Counted from the stretch's first letter, positions 42,701 through 54,925 are shown. The stretch: 64,000 nucleotides of DNA from Megaustenia siamemsis (GCA_032433765.1 JAVIAB010000092.1:67991660-68055659), one strand, 5' to 3'. The notes: generated by a model from the sequence alone, not told the origin. Made by a program: numbers and translations.

Positions 42701-44290
42701 AAGGCAAGGATGCACAGTATGGTGTCTGTTACTAGAGACACAGCAAAGAGGTGCAGTATGGTGTCTGTTACCAGAGACACCAGGAAGAGGTGCAGTAGGG
42801 TATCTGTTACTAGAGACACCAGGAAGAGGTGCAGTAGGGTGTCTGTTACTAGACACCAGGAAGAGGTGCAGTAAGGTAACTGTTGCTATGTTACTAGAGA
42901 CACCAGAAAGAGATGCAGTAGGGTGTCTATTACTAGAGACACCAGGAAGAGGTGCAGTAGGGTGTTTGTTACTATAGGCACCAAGAAGAGGTGCAGTAGG
43001 GTATATGTTACTATAGGCACCAAGAAGAGGTGCAGTAGGGTATATGTTACTATAGGCACCAAGAAGAGGTGCAGTAGGGTATATGTTACTAGAGACACCA
43101 GAGAAGAGGTGCAGTAGGGTATATGTTACTAGAGACACCAGGAAGAGGTGCAGTAGGGTGTCTGTTACTATAGGCACCAAGAAGAGGTGCAGTAGGGTAT
43201 ATGTTACTAGAGACATCAGGAAGAGGTGCAGTAGGGTGTCTGTTACTAGAGACACCAGGAAGAGGTGCAGTAGGGTATATGTTACTATAGGCACCAAGAA
43301 GAGGTGCAGTAGGGTATATGTTACTAGAGACATCAGGAAGAGGTGCAGTAGGGTATATGTTACTAGAGACACCAGGAAGAGGTGCAGTAGGGTATATGTT
43401 ACTAGAGACACCAGGAAGAGGTGCAGTAGGGTATATGTTACTAGAGACACCAGGAAGAGGTGCAGTAGGGTATATGTTACTAGAGACACCAGGAAGAGGT
43501 GCAGTAGGGTATATGTTACTAGAGACACCAGGAAGAGGCACAGTAGGGTGTCTGTTACTAGAGACACCAGGAAGAGGTGCAGTAGGGTGTTTGTTACTAT
43601 AGGCACCAAGAAGAGGTGCAGTAGGGTATATGTTACTATAGGCACCAAGAAGAGGTGCAGTAGGGTATATGTTACTATAGGCACCAAGAAGAGGTGCAGT
43701 AGGGTATATGTTACTATAGGCACCAAGAAGAGGTGCAGTAGGGTATATGTTACTATAGGCACCAAGTAGAGGTGCAGTAAGGTATATGTTACTATAGGCA
43801 CCAAGAAGAGGTGCAGTAGGGTATATGTTACTATAGGCACCAAGAAGAGGTGCAGTAGGGTATATGTTACTATAGGCACCAAGAAGAGGTGCAGTAAGGT
43901 ATATGTTACTATAGGCACCAAGAAGAGGTGCAGTAGGGTATATGTTACTATAGGCACCAAGAAGAGGTGCAGTAGGGTATATGTTACTATAGGCACCAAG
44001 AAGAGGTGCAGTAAGGTATATGTTACTATAGGCACCAAGAAGAGGTGCAGTAAGGTATATGTTACTATAGGCACCAAGAAGAGGTGCAGTAAGGTATATG
44101 TTACTATAGGCACCAAGAAGAGGTGCAGTAGGGTATATGTTACTATAGGCACCAAGAAGAGGTGCAGTAAGGTATATGTTACTATAGGCACCAAGAAGAG
44201 GTGCAGTAGGGTATATGTTACTATAGGCACCAAGAAGAGGTGCAGTAAGGTATATGTTACTATAGGCACCAAGAAGAGGTGCAGTAGAGT
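42690..44290. repeat. 39-bp minisatellite, ~40 units, in transporter intron 1
   Basis: About 1.6 kb of 39-base units of two main types. One type has GTTACTAGAGACACCAGGAAG, prevalent on the left, and the other has GTTACTATAGGCACCAAGAAG, which fills the right half almost uniformly. The shared part is AGAGGTGCAGTAGGG. Since 39 is a multiple of three, a 531-codon frame stays open on minus (13-residue period VPIVTYTLLHLFL), but nothing supports translation. The repeat sits inside a repeat H copy, whose right flank resumes at 44291. Confidence 0.96.
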
Positions 44291-44420
44291 CTGGATAATT
44301 CTAGTTCACTGATCCAAGCAAAAGCTATCAGCTGTGAACTGTTGACATCTTCAAGCTCTGTTGTTGTCAGACACCATTCTTCCCTCCAGACACTTGAAGA
44401 TATGCACATTTCTTTGTTTT
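44291..44420 (+). repeat. Repeat H, right flank of the minisatellite
   Basis: TCTGGATAATTCTAGTTCACTGATCC and AGCTATCAGCTGTGAACTG correspond to the segment after the single-copy unit in the copies at 24.3 kb and 37.1 kb (minus). Confidence 0.6.
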
Positions 44421-44612
44421 TAAAGTAACAGTGTAAAATATCAGTCAGTTTGAAAGTTCTAATTTGATTCAGCGTGAAGATAGGAGTCTCTTTTGTATGT
44501 GACTGTGGCAGAGTGTTGTCAGTTTGCTTCTGAGTTTTCTATGTATTCTGAGAATCACAGATAATGTCTTTATAAATGGAATTTAGTTCAGATATAGGTT
44601 TTTACCTTAGCA

Positions 44613-45608
44613 GACATACGACTAATATGTAATTTGTACCGGGAGCAAACAGCAATAATAAAATATAACAAGGAGAACTCTACACCCATGGAAATAAAAA
44701 GAGGAGTAACACAAGGATGCATCCTATCACCAAGCTTGTTCAATCTATACACTGAGCAAATCTTTAAAAACATCTCAGAGATGCCGGACCTAAACATTAA
44801 TGGAAAGATAATCAATAACCTAAGATATGCTGATGATACTGTTCTACTAGCAGAAAATCCTAAAGACCTACAACAATTGCTAAACATAAACATAACAAGC
44901 AAAAAATATGGACTAGATATGAATATCAAAAAGACTAAAACTATGATCATAAACAAAGAAAATTCTCAAGACCTACAATTAAATATCACAGTTGAGGGAA
45001 TACATCTGGAGACAGTCCAGAGCTACAACTACCTGGAACATACTATAACCAATGATAGAAAATGTAAAATTGAAATAAACAAAAGAATAGGTATGGCAAA
45101 AAGTAATTTTAATGCCATGAAAATATACTAACAACAAAACAAATATAAGCAGGGCTGAAACTAAGAATGGCAAAATGTTTCATCTTCTCAATATTCCTGT
45201 ATAGTGCAGAAACATGGACATTAGACAAGAAAACAGAACAGAAAATTGAAGCCTTTGAAATGTGGATTTATAGAAAAATAGGTAGAATTGGATGGAAAGA
45301 AAAGAAAACAAACGATGAAGTTTTAAAACAACTGAAAATAAAAAGAGAACTATTAAAAACAATTAAGACAAGACAAATGAAATTTTTTTGGGGCATGTTA
45401 AAAGACACAACAGCCTACTAAAAGTAATATTGGAAGGGAAAATACAAGGTAAAAGAGGCAGAGGCAGACCAAGACTAACATGGACGAGTAACATCAAAAG
45501 ATGGACAAGTCAATCTATGACAGCCTGCCCCATCAAAGCAAGAAACAGAGTAGAATGGCGGTCCATGGTAGCCAACCTTCGTTGCAGAGAAGGCACTCGA
45601 TGATGATG
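44613..45608 (+). mobile_element. LINE B copy, 9-bp TSD
   Basis: RTE-like fragment flanked by ACCTTAGCA (44604-44612, 45609-45617). It encodes YREQTAIIKYNKENSTP, RGVTQGCILSPSLFNLYTEQ, the catalytic LRYADDTVLLAENP and NYLEHTITND. After frameshifts near 45125, 45290 and 45400 it encodes the C-terminus GKIQGKRGRGRPRLTW and WRSMVANLRC. It ends in (ATG)n. It begins within the reverse transcriptase, so the endonuclease is missing. Sense orientation within intron 1 of the transporter. Confidence 0.92.
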
Positions 45609-45698
45609 ACCTTAGCATTGGGTTAAGACTAATTTTTTAGAGTGAAGGAGGGGAACAGTGTATGATGTTTTTTTTTAACTGATTGTAATAACTTTTTA

Positions 45699-46564
45699 AC
45701 ATACTATCAACTCTTACGTATATGCATGTGAGAGCTGGAAAACAACAAGAGACATAGAAACAAAGTTGAATGATTCGAAAATAAATGTCCACGGAAAATA
45801 CTTTGTTTTGTGTGGAACGAATTCAAAACAAATGAAATTAGAAAAATCGCCAATCAACCACTAATATCTTCAGTAATCAAGAAAAGAATGTTGAAAGTTC
45901 CCTGGACAGATAAAAAGACCAATGAGGAAGTTCTCAAAGAGGCCAACACAAAAAGGGAGCTCTTAAAAAACATCAGAAAGAAGCAATCAACATTTTACGG
46001 GCACATCATGAGAAGAGGAAAGTTGGAATACTTGGTTACAACTGGCAAAATAAAAGGAAAGAGAGATCGTGGACGACAAAGAGAGAAAATACTGGATAGC
46101 TTGGTGTCATGGCATGGAAAACAGTCAACAACAGAACTTTTACGATGCACTGTAGATAGAAGATTGTGGAGGTACAAGATCGCCTACGCCAACCGGCATG
46201 GTACATGATGATGAATCAAGAAAAGATGATGGTCATATGTTGGACATGTGATGAGGAGAGATAATAACCGAATAACAAAGCAAGCCCTCATATGGGAAAC
46301 AACAGGTAAGAGGAAAAGAGACTGACCCAGAGAGACAAAACTGAGAAGAAAATTGATCAGAGAGGCAAGAGCAGCAGGAATTGACTCCCTCAGTGAGAGT
46401 TGCTTGCACAGAACAGAGACAAATAGCGAGATTTGATAAAATATCTCTACAAGGATTGAAAACTGCTGTAATAACAATTTAGATTAGAGAAAGCTTATCT
46501 GGGTCTATGCCCTATGGGCCGGCTATGGCTCAAAAGGTCAATATATAGATAGATAGATAGATAG
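45699..46564 (+). mobile_element. LINE C copy split by LINE A
   Basis: Two parts, 45699-45887 and 46214-46564, colinear with LINE C at 52445-53301. The C-terminal coding is badly broken. The 3' end GGCTCAAAAGGTCAATATATAG plus (ATAG)n is intact. Flanks AATAACTTTTT (45687-45697) and AATAACTCTTTT (46565-46576) look like an imperfect duplication. Confidence 0.87.
45888..46213 (+). mobile_element. LINE A 3' fragment nested in LINE C, 13-bp TSD
   Basis: 326-bp LINE A end encoding MLKVPWTDKKTNEEVLKEAN through DRRLWRYKIAYANRHGT in one open frame, ending (ATG)n. The 13 bases AATCAAGAAAAGA occur on both sides (45875-45887, 46214-46226), exactly restoring LINE C when removed. Confidence 0.95.
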
Positions 46565-46599
46565 AATAACTCTTTTGTTAGCTTTTCCAGCAACATAAA

Positions 46600-47040
46600 A
46601 TCCTGCTGCATTCTGATATTTACCTTAGTTAATGTATTTTTAAAGGTTTACATGATTAAGTCATCTGCAAAGTGGGAGTTGTGAACTTTTGAGAGGATAT
46701 TCTTTGTTATATTATTGATGCAGATAAATAACATTGTTCCTTGCAGAAATTCTTTTCCAGTTTTTTTTTCCCCGCTTGATATTCAATCTATCAGATATTT
46801 TTGAGACATTGACTTCTTTATTCTGATTTTGAATTGATATGTTTGATTCTCAATCTCTTGCTCTAGCAAGCTGTCTTTTTTCTTCTGGTTTTTACTTCTA
46901 AGTGTACATTTCTGAGATTTCTCATGAAATTTCTCAACATGACATGAAAATTGAACAGAACAATGATATATATGGAGAGAGTTTTTCACCCCTTTCTCAC
47001 TTGCTTTTGTACTTTCAACCAATCTTATGCTTTTACTCTG
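46600..47040 (-). mobile_element. LINE K fragment, decayed
   Basis: The minus-strand scrap VESTKASEKGVKNSLHIY matches VQSTKVSEKAVKTLFISV in the better copy at 49603-49812. Other frames are lost. Confidence 0.5.
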
Positions 47041-47379
47041 GAGAGTTTGAAGGCTACGGTAGTAAACCTAGATAGAAAATCCAGAGGGAGGGACCATAAT
47101 ATAGTCAGGTGTGTATTATCCATCTTCTAGCATTCTCTGCAACTCAACTTTGGTTCCAAATGTAAGGACTCGTTCCTCCTTCAGAATGCTTCAAATAGGA
47201 GCAGAGAGGGGGTAGTGTGTTTTGGAGAAAGCACTATCTCCAGATTATTTGCCCAGGTATAGCAAACAAACAATAATGTCAGTTCCACCCCTGTTAGAAC
47301 ACAACAGTAGTAAAACGCCATCTCTCATACTCAGCATGTGAAATTTTTAGGACCATGTGTCCTGGATTAAATAATAATT

Positions 47380-48180
47380 TGAACCTGACCTTCATCCCTA
47401 GGTCATCATGGTTTTGGCAAAATGAACAATAATGGTCAGAGACTTCAAGAATTTGTTCCCTTTAACAACCTGTGTACTATCAATACCTTTTTCAGTATTA
47501 AGAACCAACAAAAAGCAACATGACACCACCCAAGGTCCAGGCAATGGCACTAGCTGGACTTTGTGCTAGTTCGCAGACAACAATTAAGTTAATGTTAGCA
47601 TAACCAGAACATACCATAGCACAGACTGTGACATTGACAACGCACTTGTCAAAAGTAAAGTTAAGGCAACCACTTAATGGATATACAAATCTAGAGATTC
47701 ATTCAAGCCTGGGATCAATATTGCTGCTACAAATTACCAGACAACCAAGTCCTTTTCAAAAATGCCTTCCAGAAATGTATGGAGAAAGCAGAAGCCCTAG
47801 ACAATGTAGATGATTCATGGAACCAACTAAAATCATACATCCTTGACTGTCCAATCTCTTCTTGTGCTAAAGAAAAACACTCTACCAAGGACTGGGTTAA
47901 AGCATATAATTTATGATGAATTTAGGGACGGAAAGAGACAGAAGGGCAGACAAACCCTGGGATATAAGGATGTTGGCAGGTTTTTCTTGAGTGAATTCTC
48001 TATCAGTGAAAGAAACTGAAAAAGACTTGATTGCAGATCGTAGCACATGGAGAACAAAAATTTAAAAAAGCACAGCAACTTTTGAGGCAGTGCTGATATC
48101 AAATTCAGAAGACAAAAGAGGCATGAGAAAGGAGACGAGATCAGGCACCATGAATACGTCTTGTTCATTCTGCAGACAGA
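47380..48180 (+). mobile_element. LINE endonuclease-linker fragment
   Basis: Plus-strand scraps of an APE-type endonuclease: HHGFGKMNNNGQRLQEF, then FNNLCTINTFF, and a broken HPRSRQWHQLDFVLVRR-like segment. These match the region around the catalytic GDFNA...NGxRLL...W.P...QIDYI pattern. The linker KCMEKAEALDNVDDSWNQLK, as found between endonuclease and reverse transcriptase in RTE elements, follows. It is the only endonuclease coding seen in the window and is heavily frameshifted. Confidence 0.6.
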
Positions 48181-48507
48181 TTTGTTTATCCAATATTCGC
48201 AGATTCAGCAATGAGAGAAGCTGTTAAGCAAAACGGCATCCAGCATAAGACACTAATATTTTACCAAACTGACTTATCATGATTTCTTGTTACCAACTGT
48301 TTGTTAAGACACCAAAGGCCATGGAGTACATTCACATTTTGTTGGTACGTTTCATTCAACAATCCGTTATAGTCTGAGTACTGTATATGCTATGATATAT
48401 TACAATTGTTTATGCCTTGTTTTGTCTTGTCAGTTGTTTATGTTTGAAGTTAATGTTACACTTTTTTTTAAGAAAATGTTGCACACACTTATATTTTATA
48501 TAATTAG

Positions 48508-48668
48508 CCGTACAGTTCAAGATAATGGATTTAAAAGCAAATCTGATTTGGATCTGAATAATTTCACGGGCACACAGACAGAAAATGTGGATCATGGCTG
48601 GGCATGGGTTGTGTTATTTGCAGCATTCCTTTCTCTCACATTGACTGGAGCTACTGCATTTGCAGCAG
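48508..48668 (+). CDS. SLC16-like transporter, exon 2 seen: TM1
   Basis: Acceptor TATAATTAG|CCG and donor GCAGCAG|GTAATA. It splices in frame from exon 1 (codon AG|C). It encodes about 27 more hydrophilic residues, then VDHGWAWVVLFAAFLSLTLT and GATAFAAG, the first transmembrane helix. The SLC16 signature just before TM1 is normally D/E-G-G/S-W-G/A-W; here it reads DHGWAW (about residues 270-275), with His in place of the first Gly. This exon is the main evidence for the family assignment. Confidence 0.88.
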
Positions 48669-48879
48669 GTAATAATTATTTGTCTCCCCTGAGAAAAAAA
48701 GTTTTTTTTTTTACATTTGCTACATAGTTATTTCAATAATTGTTGTGCACCTACATTGTGTCTCTGTATTCATTTATTTAATTTTAGAGGTGCTTTGGTG
48801 GGGAGGAAAGTAGTAGATTGGCAAAATAATTACAGCAGAATATTATAAATTATATAGTGACTAGACATATTTAGTGCAA

Positions 48880-49935
48880 ATCCATCATGGGGTTTCATGT
48901 CCTTTGCAGAATATTGCTCTTTTTACAGCCCATCTAAAATAAATCTCTGCCTTTAGATAGATATCCCACTTCTTCAGTTATCAAGTTTAAGATCTCTTTG
49001 ATGTCTTAAAATAACCTTCTTCTTGGTCTGTCCCTGTCTTGTCTTCTTGGAACCATGCCTTCCATTATTCTTTCCAGCTCACAGTATCTTTTGATGACGC
49101 TGTAGTATTTTAATTTCTTTTATAAGATGTTATTTATAAGCCAGTTATCTTCAGTGTTTAGGTATTTTAATATGTCTTCAATTTTTCTTTTTCATTCTCC
49201 AAGGTTTTCAAAGAATTATTCTGTAGCATTTTGTTTTAAATGAACCAGTATTCTTCATAGTTATTTACAAGATAGTCAATGATTGACAACCATATATTCT
49301 CAGGAAGATATATGTCCTCAATTTTTAAAATGTTACTTCTTTGTTGATATTGTGTCCTATGTTCTTCATGGCATTTATTTTGTGTATTGTTATTGCTGGT
49401 CTTCTTTTAATCTCTTTTTGGCAGTTTCCTTTGTTAGTTAATACATATTACAGGTATTCATAATTACAGCATTGTTATTTCAGCATTGTCGATGATGGTT
49501 TTGAGTTTACTTTTGTCGATGGACATTATCTCAGTTTTCTGCATATTTGTATAGGAGTTTTGCTCTTCATTGTGTTTTTTTAACCAAGTCAATTGTCTCT
49601 TCTCATCCATTTTCACTGTTTGAGAGGAGAACCATGTCATCAATATATCTAAATTCTGGTATTATGTTGCCATTTATTGTGAAAGGGTTACACTTTACAA
49701 AATTGTCATCATTTCTATGATTTCTCATGCTGTTATCAGCATGAAAGTTGAACAGTACAGATATGAAGAGAGTTTTCACTGCTTTCTCACTCACTTTTGT
49801 ACTTTGAACCAATCTGATATTTCACTTACTATCCTGATTTGCTATCTGATGATGATCTGTGATTTGATAAGGTGTATGTCTTTTCTGATGCCCCATAGCT
49901 TTGACTTTGCACACAGTCAAAGACTTTGCTGTAAA
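48880..49935 (-). mobile_element. LINE K, long decayed copy
   Basis: Minus-strand LINE with a reverse-transcriptase motif FRYIDDMVLLSNSENG (49603-49660), upstream coding STKVSEKAVKTLFISVLF, and the polyprotein tail near 48890-49080 related to EVGDLARDRYFQMG at 39.4 kb. It lies in intron 2 of the transporter, antisense. All frames are broken. Confidence 0.7.
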
Positions 49936-50144
49936 TTGTATTTTTAAAATACTAATTATATTGAAATAAACAATATAAATATTAAAACATGACTATTTCT
50001 TTGTGGCAGTAATGTTTTAATGAATTTTCTTGTAATATTTATATATTTACTTGCAGTTTTATTCCTTACATCAAATTTAGGGGAAAAAAGATAAATGAAC
50101 AGTTTTATTAGTTTATTTCTTTTGGACTGACAAGGCTCTAGGGT

Positions 50145-50310
50145 TCATCTGGCCTCCAAAAACAGGTACCAGAGATCTTTCTGGGAAGTAAAGGTGGCCT
50201 GGTGTGATATTGACTACATTACTAAAAATGTACCATTGGTCTTGGAGAAATCTGGTCTCTAACACCACATTCATCATACATCTATCAGGGCATGGAGTTT
50301 ACTTTTACTT
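50145..50310 (+). mobile_element. Old SINE1 copy
   Basis: Diverged SINE1 body (AGGGTTCATCTGGCC, AGGTACCAGAGATCTTTCTGGG, GTGATATTGACTACATTAC, CTAACACCACATTC) with a GGGCATGGAGTTTACTTTTAC end. The A box and the 3' hairpin are lost. Confidence 0.65.
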
Positions 50311-50964
50311 TTTCTCACTGGTGGATAGAAAGCACCAAGACCCTAAACATCTACCAATTAGACATTAGAAAAAAACGTTTAGTGGATTAGCTGATCAAAC
50401 TTACTGAAGAGATTGAAGATTTAAAACAAAAACAAATACACATAAATAACTTTCATTTATCTCATATAAACAAACTTATAACTGATTCCAGAGGAAAAAC
50501 CTACTGTACAAAATATAAAAAGATTTGGTGGCATTAAAATTGATTTTAGGATATTTTTGTTATTGAAAATTCAAACAACTGCAAATGCAAAAGAAGAATC
50601 AGACACATAAAAAGAAGAGACCTAAGATCTGATCTGACACCCTCCTACAAGCATCACCACAGTGTAAACCCCTTATGTGAGCTAAACTGCATGCACTGCA
50701 GCCTCCTTATAGAAAAGTTGATCATCTCTTGCTGTATAGCCTGGCCTCAACATAACTGATCTGTGATATCATTATTTTCAACCATATCATATCGTTGCTT
50801 CGTCTCCATAACAGAACAAGTGAAAAAAAGATGTCATTTATGTGAGACCACAACCTGTAAAGAGCAACCAACCTGACAGCATAAAGGAATTATGTCAGAT
50901 CAAACTGTAATTTTGTTACCTTATACAATGAACAATGTGTGTGTGTATTATATATATATATATG

Positions 50965-51235
50965 TTGTTGCGTTCGCGAGCTTTCAACTCTGACAAAGTC
51001 CCTAGAGATTAGGAACAAAATTTTGCGTGTTAATCCATTTTTCCCTGGTAGCCGTGTGCACAGGGGTCCCTCGCCGCACAGGCAGATAACTCCGACTTCT
51101 GAGGCACTCATGTTTTTTCCATCAATGAGTAACTGACGTTTCAGACTGGGTCTAGCTGCTGAGACCAGGGGTGGTTGCCGCAGAGAGAAATCATAAATAA
51201 AAATCCCAACCAGTGTAGCCGAGATTTGAACCTGT
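50965..51235 (-). mobile_element. SINE F copy 2
   Basis: Minus-strand SINE F with decayed B box (GAGATTTGAACCTG as read on plus) near 51230, then the TTTATTTATGATTTCTC body and the AGGGACCCCTGTGCACACGGC segment. Unlike copy 1 it has no LINE C-like tail in the middle. A 73-codon minus frame (50890-51111) crosses it and has no known domain. Confidence 0.7.
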
Positions 51236-51703
51236 ATATATATATATATATAATGCCAGCACTTTTATGTTCATTACGAGTTTGTGGATAACTTCATTAT
51301 TAACTTGTTATTTTAAGTAATATGGTATACTAATTATACAAAAACTTTCATTGAACAATCGTCTGTTTCCTGCAAATTTACACTTGTTACTTGGAGTGGC
51401 ATATGTAGTTTTCAAGCTTATATAATGAGCTATGAATACCCTTCCTTTGTTTAACTTTTATCTGTTAATTTCTGCTGTGCACAATTTGGCAACTTTACAC
51501 AAGACTTTGTAGCAAAGCATTTCATATACTGTAAAGTATATATAAAATTATAATAGTATACTGTTAAAAAAAAAACAGGAATAGACTTGCCATAACTTTT
51601 TATTTGTACTGATATATCTTTTCAAGATTGTTTATTTATGCTTAAATGTTTTGTTGAAAATAACTATCAATCAATTAATAACACTTTATATATCTTTCTT
51701 TAG

Positions 51704-51799
51704 GTGTACTCATGTCTTCCATTTTGAGTAAGATTGATCCAGATATGGCAAAGGCATCTTGGATTGGAGCGGTCCATATCAGTGTTTTGTGCATGTCAG
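51704..51799 (+). CDS. SLC16-like transporter, exon 3 seen: TM2 start
   Basis: Acceptor TTTCTTTAG|GTGTAC, donor ATGTCAG|GTGTGT, 96 bases, same phase on both sides (codon G|GT). It encodes GVLMSSILSKIDPDMAKASW then IGAVHISVLCMSG. This is the extracellular loop and second helix, with the Trp-Ile-Gly pattern typical of MCT TM2. Confidence 0.88.
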
Positions 51800-52444
51800 G
51801 TGTGTAAACAGGTTTTGCAATGTTCTGTATTCATAGCATCTATTTATGTTTATATAATTTTATAAATATTTCAGTCATTGGATGTGATGATTTCAATTAC
51901 CATCTCTTCATTAATTGGTTGATTACAGGTAATTTTTCAGTGTTATTTGTCTCTTTGTGAACCAACGATCAGCATGTTACTGTAAAGATTACCTTAGGTG
52001 CACAGCAGAACAAGAAGAGAGAAAGGTTTCTTCGTAATACCAAACCAATATTAGTTAAACTGAAAGGCAGGTCAAAATGTACCAATCTTACACAAGTGAA
52101 TTCACCAACGGTAGAAATTACATAGGAAACATTTTACACAATTTATAATGAGCATAGTATATACGTGGATAGTACAACCCTCTTAAGACCACTGTAGTTG
52201 TGATATATTTCAGTGCAAAAGTTAGAAAACAAAAGGTTGAAAAAGTTGTTGGTAGCTATAATCTTGGAGAAAGAAATTGGACAAACAGATTACACTACAA
52301 TCATGTACACCCATGGGAAAACTCAGAATAAATTTAAAAACAATATGTAGAGCAGTAGTTAACATCAGATTACAACTTTTTCTTTCTATACCATTAAATG
52401 TTGTCATAATAATTTTAAATAAAAGCATTGGTAAACTCAAGACT

Positions 52445-53301
52445 CTTTGCTGATGACATAGTTCTCATCAGCATTCAGATAAAAACTATGCAGGAAAACA
52501 CAAATGAACTATCATCAATAGCCAGTAAAATTGGGCTTGAGATCAATCATGAAAAGACTAAAGTCATGAAAAGTTTAATTCCAACAGGTGACAAATATGC
52601 ATGGAAAACAAACCAGTAGAAGAGATCGATCACTTTATCTATCTTGGAAGTCACATTGATCGAGAAGGGGATACGAGCAAAGAAATTAGAATCAGAATAG
52701 CTAAAGCAGCAATGTCTTTCAGAAGCCTTGAAAAGTTGTGGAAATCAAAACTCATCAGCACAAACACAAAACTTAGGCTATTCAAATCAAATGTACTATC
52801 AACCCTTACGTATGCGTGTGAAAGCTGGAAAACAACAAGAGATATAGAAACAAAGTTGAACGCATTCAAAAATAAATGTCTAAGGAAAATACTTGGTATA
52901 GCATGGAATGAATTCAAAACAAACGAGGAAATTAGAGAAATCGCCAATCAACCACTAATATCTTCAGTAATAAAGAAAAGACGATGGTCGTACGTTGGAC
53001 ATGTGATGAGAAGAGATAATAACCGAATAGCAAAGCAAGCCCTCATATGGGAAACAACAGGTAAAAGAAAAAGAGGAAGACCCAAGGAGACACTGAGGAC
53101 ATTGATGAGAGAGGCAAGAGCAGCAGGAATCGGCTCCCTCAATGAGATAGAACTGCTTGCACAGAACAGAGACAGATGGCGAGATTTGATAAAATATCTT
53201 TAAAAGAAAACTGCTAGAACAAAAAATTCATATAGGAGAAGGTGTATCTTGGTCTACGCCCTATGGACCGGTTACGGCTCGAAAGGTCAATAGATAGATA
53301 G
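52445..53301 (+). mobile_element. LINE C copy, 12-bp TSD
   Basis: Sense-strand RTE-like fragment in intron 3, flanked perfectly by AAACTCAAGACT (52433-52444, 53302-53313). It starts right at the catalytic motif (LFADDIVLISIQIKTM) and continues SKIGLEINHEKTKVM. After one frameshift near 52615 comes a 200-codon open frame with EEIDHFIYLGSHIDREGDTS, CESWKTTRDIETKL, WSYVGHVMRRDNNRIAKQAL and GKRKRGRPKETLR. It ends GGCTCGAAAGGTCAATAG plus (ATAG)n. It is the best-preserved LINE C here. Confidence 0.95.
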
Positions 53302-53459
53302 AAACTCAAGACTAGTGGCATTTTCATACAGTTTGTTCTGGTATGGTGATGGCAACAAGAGTGTTTTCTGTTCATCTTATTTTGAACGTGTTTGTAGCAG
53401 ATGTTCAGTAGTCATTTTGTCTGTGCCAGACACATTCATAATTGGTTAGCTTAAGACTT

Positions 53460-53866
53460 CATCATCATTGAGTGCCGTCTCCGCAACGAAGGTTGGCTAC
53501 CATGGAGCGCCATTCTGCTCTATCTCTTGCTTTGATGGTGCAGGTTGTCATCGGTTGATTTGTCCATCTTTTGATGTTACTCGTCCATGTTAATCTTGGT
53601 CTGCCTCTGCCTCTTTTACCTTGTATTTTCCCCTCCAGGATTACTTTCAGTAGGCTGTTGTGTCTTTTAACATGGCCCAAGAATCGCATTTGTCTTGTTC
53701 TAATTGTGTTCAGAAGTTCTCTTTTCATTTTTAGTTGTTTTAAGACTTCATCGTTTGTTTTCTTTTCCTTCCATCCAATTCTACCTATTCTTCTATAAAT
53801 CCACATTTCGAAGGCTTCTATTCTCTGTTCTGTTTTCTTGTCTAATGTCCTTGTTTCAGCACCATG
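53460..53866 (-). mobile_element. LINE B 3' fragment, 11-bp TSD
   Basis: Antisense LINE B tail, one open frame of 113 codons: MWIYRRIGRIGWKEKKTNDE, RFLGHVKRHNSLLKVI, GKIQGKRGRGRPRLTW, WRSMVANLRCGDGTQ, then (ATG)n. Perfect duplication GCTTAAGACTT at 53449-53459 and 53867-53877. The intact frame suggests a recent insertion. Confidence 0.95.
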
Positions 53867-53877
53867 GCTTAAGACTT

Positions 53878-54589
53878 AAGGTGTTGAAAATATTATACAT
53901 CATTCACTGCAGTTGAATATTATACTTTTTTAAACTCCTCCAAGGTTATACTTATATCTGCTGGTATAGTTTTACAGCTTTCCTTTAGCAGCTTGTTTGC
54001 CTGATATTTGCAGGAATTTTGCAATAAGATTAATTAAAATCTACTGAATCACAGTTCTTCTACATCTCTGGCATAGTTTAAAGAATGTTATTCTTAAATT
54101 ATTTAGGTCTTTATTAGCTCTTCAAAGCTGTAACTATTGACAGTGTTTGTAAAGAATACAATGTTTTCCTCTTTGCTTTTCTCCTTCAAGAGAGTTTGCG
54201 CTACATTTTTTAACATTTAAATTTACTAACAAATATTTTGATTGATTTAAATCAGACAAGAAGGTACATGAGAGTTATAGCTTCAAAATTCAGAACATAC
54301 TATGTACATGTAATGTAGAAAATAAAAAAGCATATGCAAACAGTAGGAAATGTTAAAAAAATCATTACAAACAAACGTAAAGAGAGATGATACCAGTAAA
54401 AAGTAAAACTTAAGGGAGAAATGGATAACAGATGTTATTTTACAGTTGATGGACATAAGAAGAAATAACCAAGACAAAGGTGAATAATAAAGATTAGATG
54501 AAGTAATAGCAGTGCATGCAATGCAGCAGAATGAATCCTGGCAAAAAAAGAAATATAAAGAGATTGAAGTGCAGCATGAAAGATAAATG
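53878..54589. other. Intron 3 sequence, nothing recognised
   Basis: AT-rich intronic DNA; the 120-codon minus frame at 54283-54645 has no family signature. Confidence 0.5.
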
Positions 54590-54856
54590 CTATTCGCAAA
54601 TTGATGAATTAGAAGGAAGAATAATGCAACCAAACAAGAAAACATTGGAAAAGAATGGACAGATTACATAAAAGAACTTACGGATGATGAGTGATCATAT
54701 GAAACATTCAATATAATGGGAAAGAATCACCAGTACTCGCAGGAGAAGTATTAGATGCTGTGTGCAGCATAAAAATATAAAAGTCAGTTGAAGCAGATAA
54801 TATAACTAAAGTGGAAATAGAGAAGCATTTGAAGAAATTGGAATAGAAATCATGCT

Positions 54857-54925
54857 AAAGATGGATGTGTTGGGCTGAAAAGTGCAGATACCACTGCTAC
54901 TGTTATGTGATTACAACACATCTAT
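54857..54925 (-). repeat. Repeat H scrap
   Basis: GGATGTGTTGGGCTGAAAAGTG and ACAACACATCTATGCCC match, in reverse complement, the 42.6-kb copy of repeat H. It lies inside the old LINE A-like element. Confidence 0.55.

Noticed and set aside
42677..44272. 531-codon open frame with 13-residue repeats (VPIVTYTLLHLFL)
   Set aside because: Produced by a 39-bp tandem repeat in an intron; other frames and the other strand are open too, and no start, splice or domain evidence exists.
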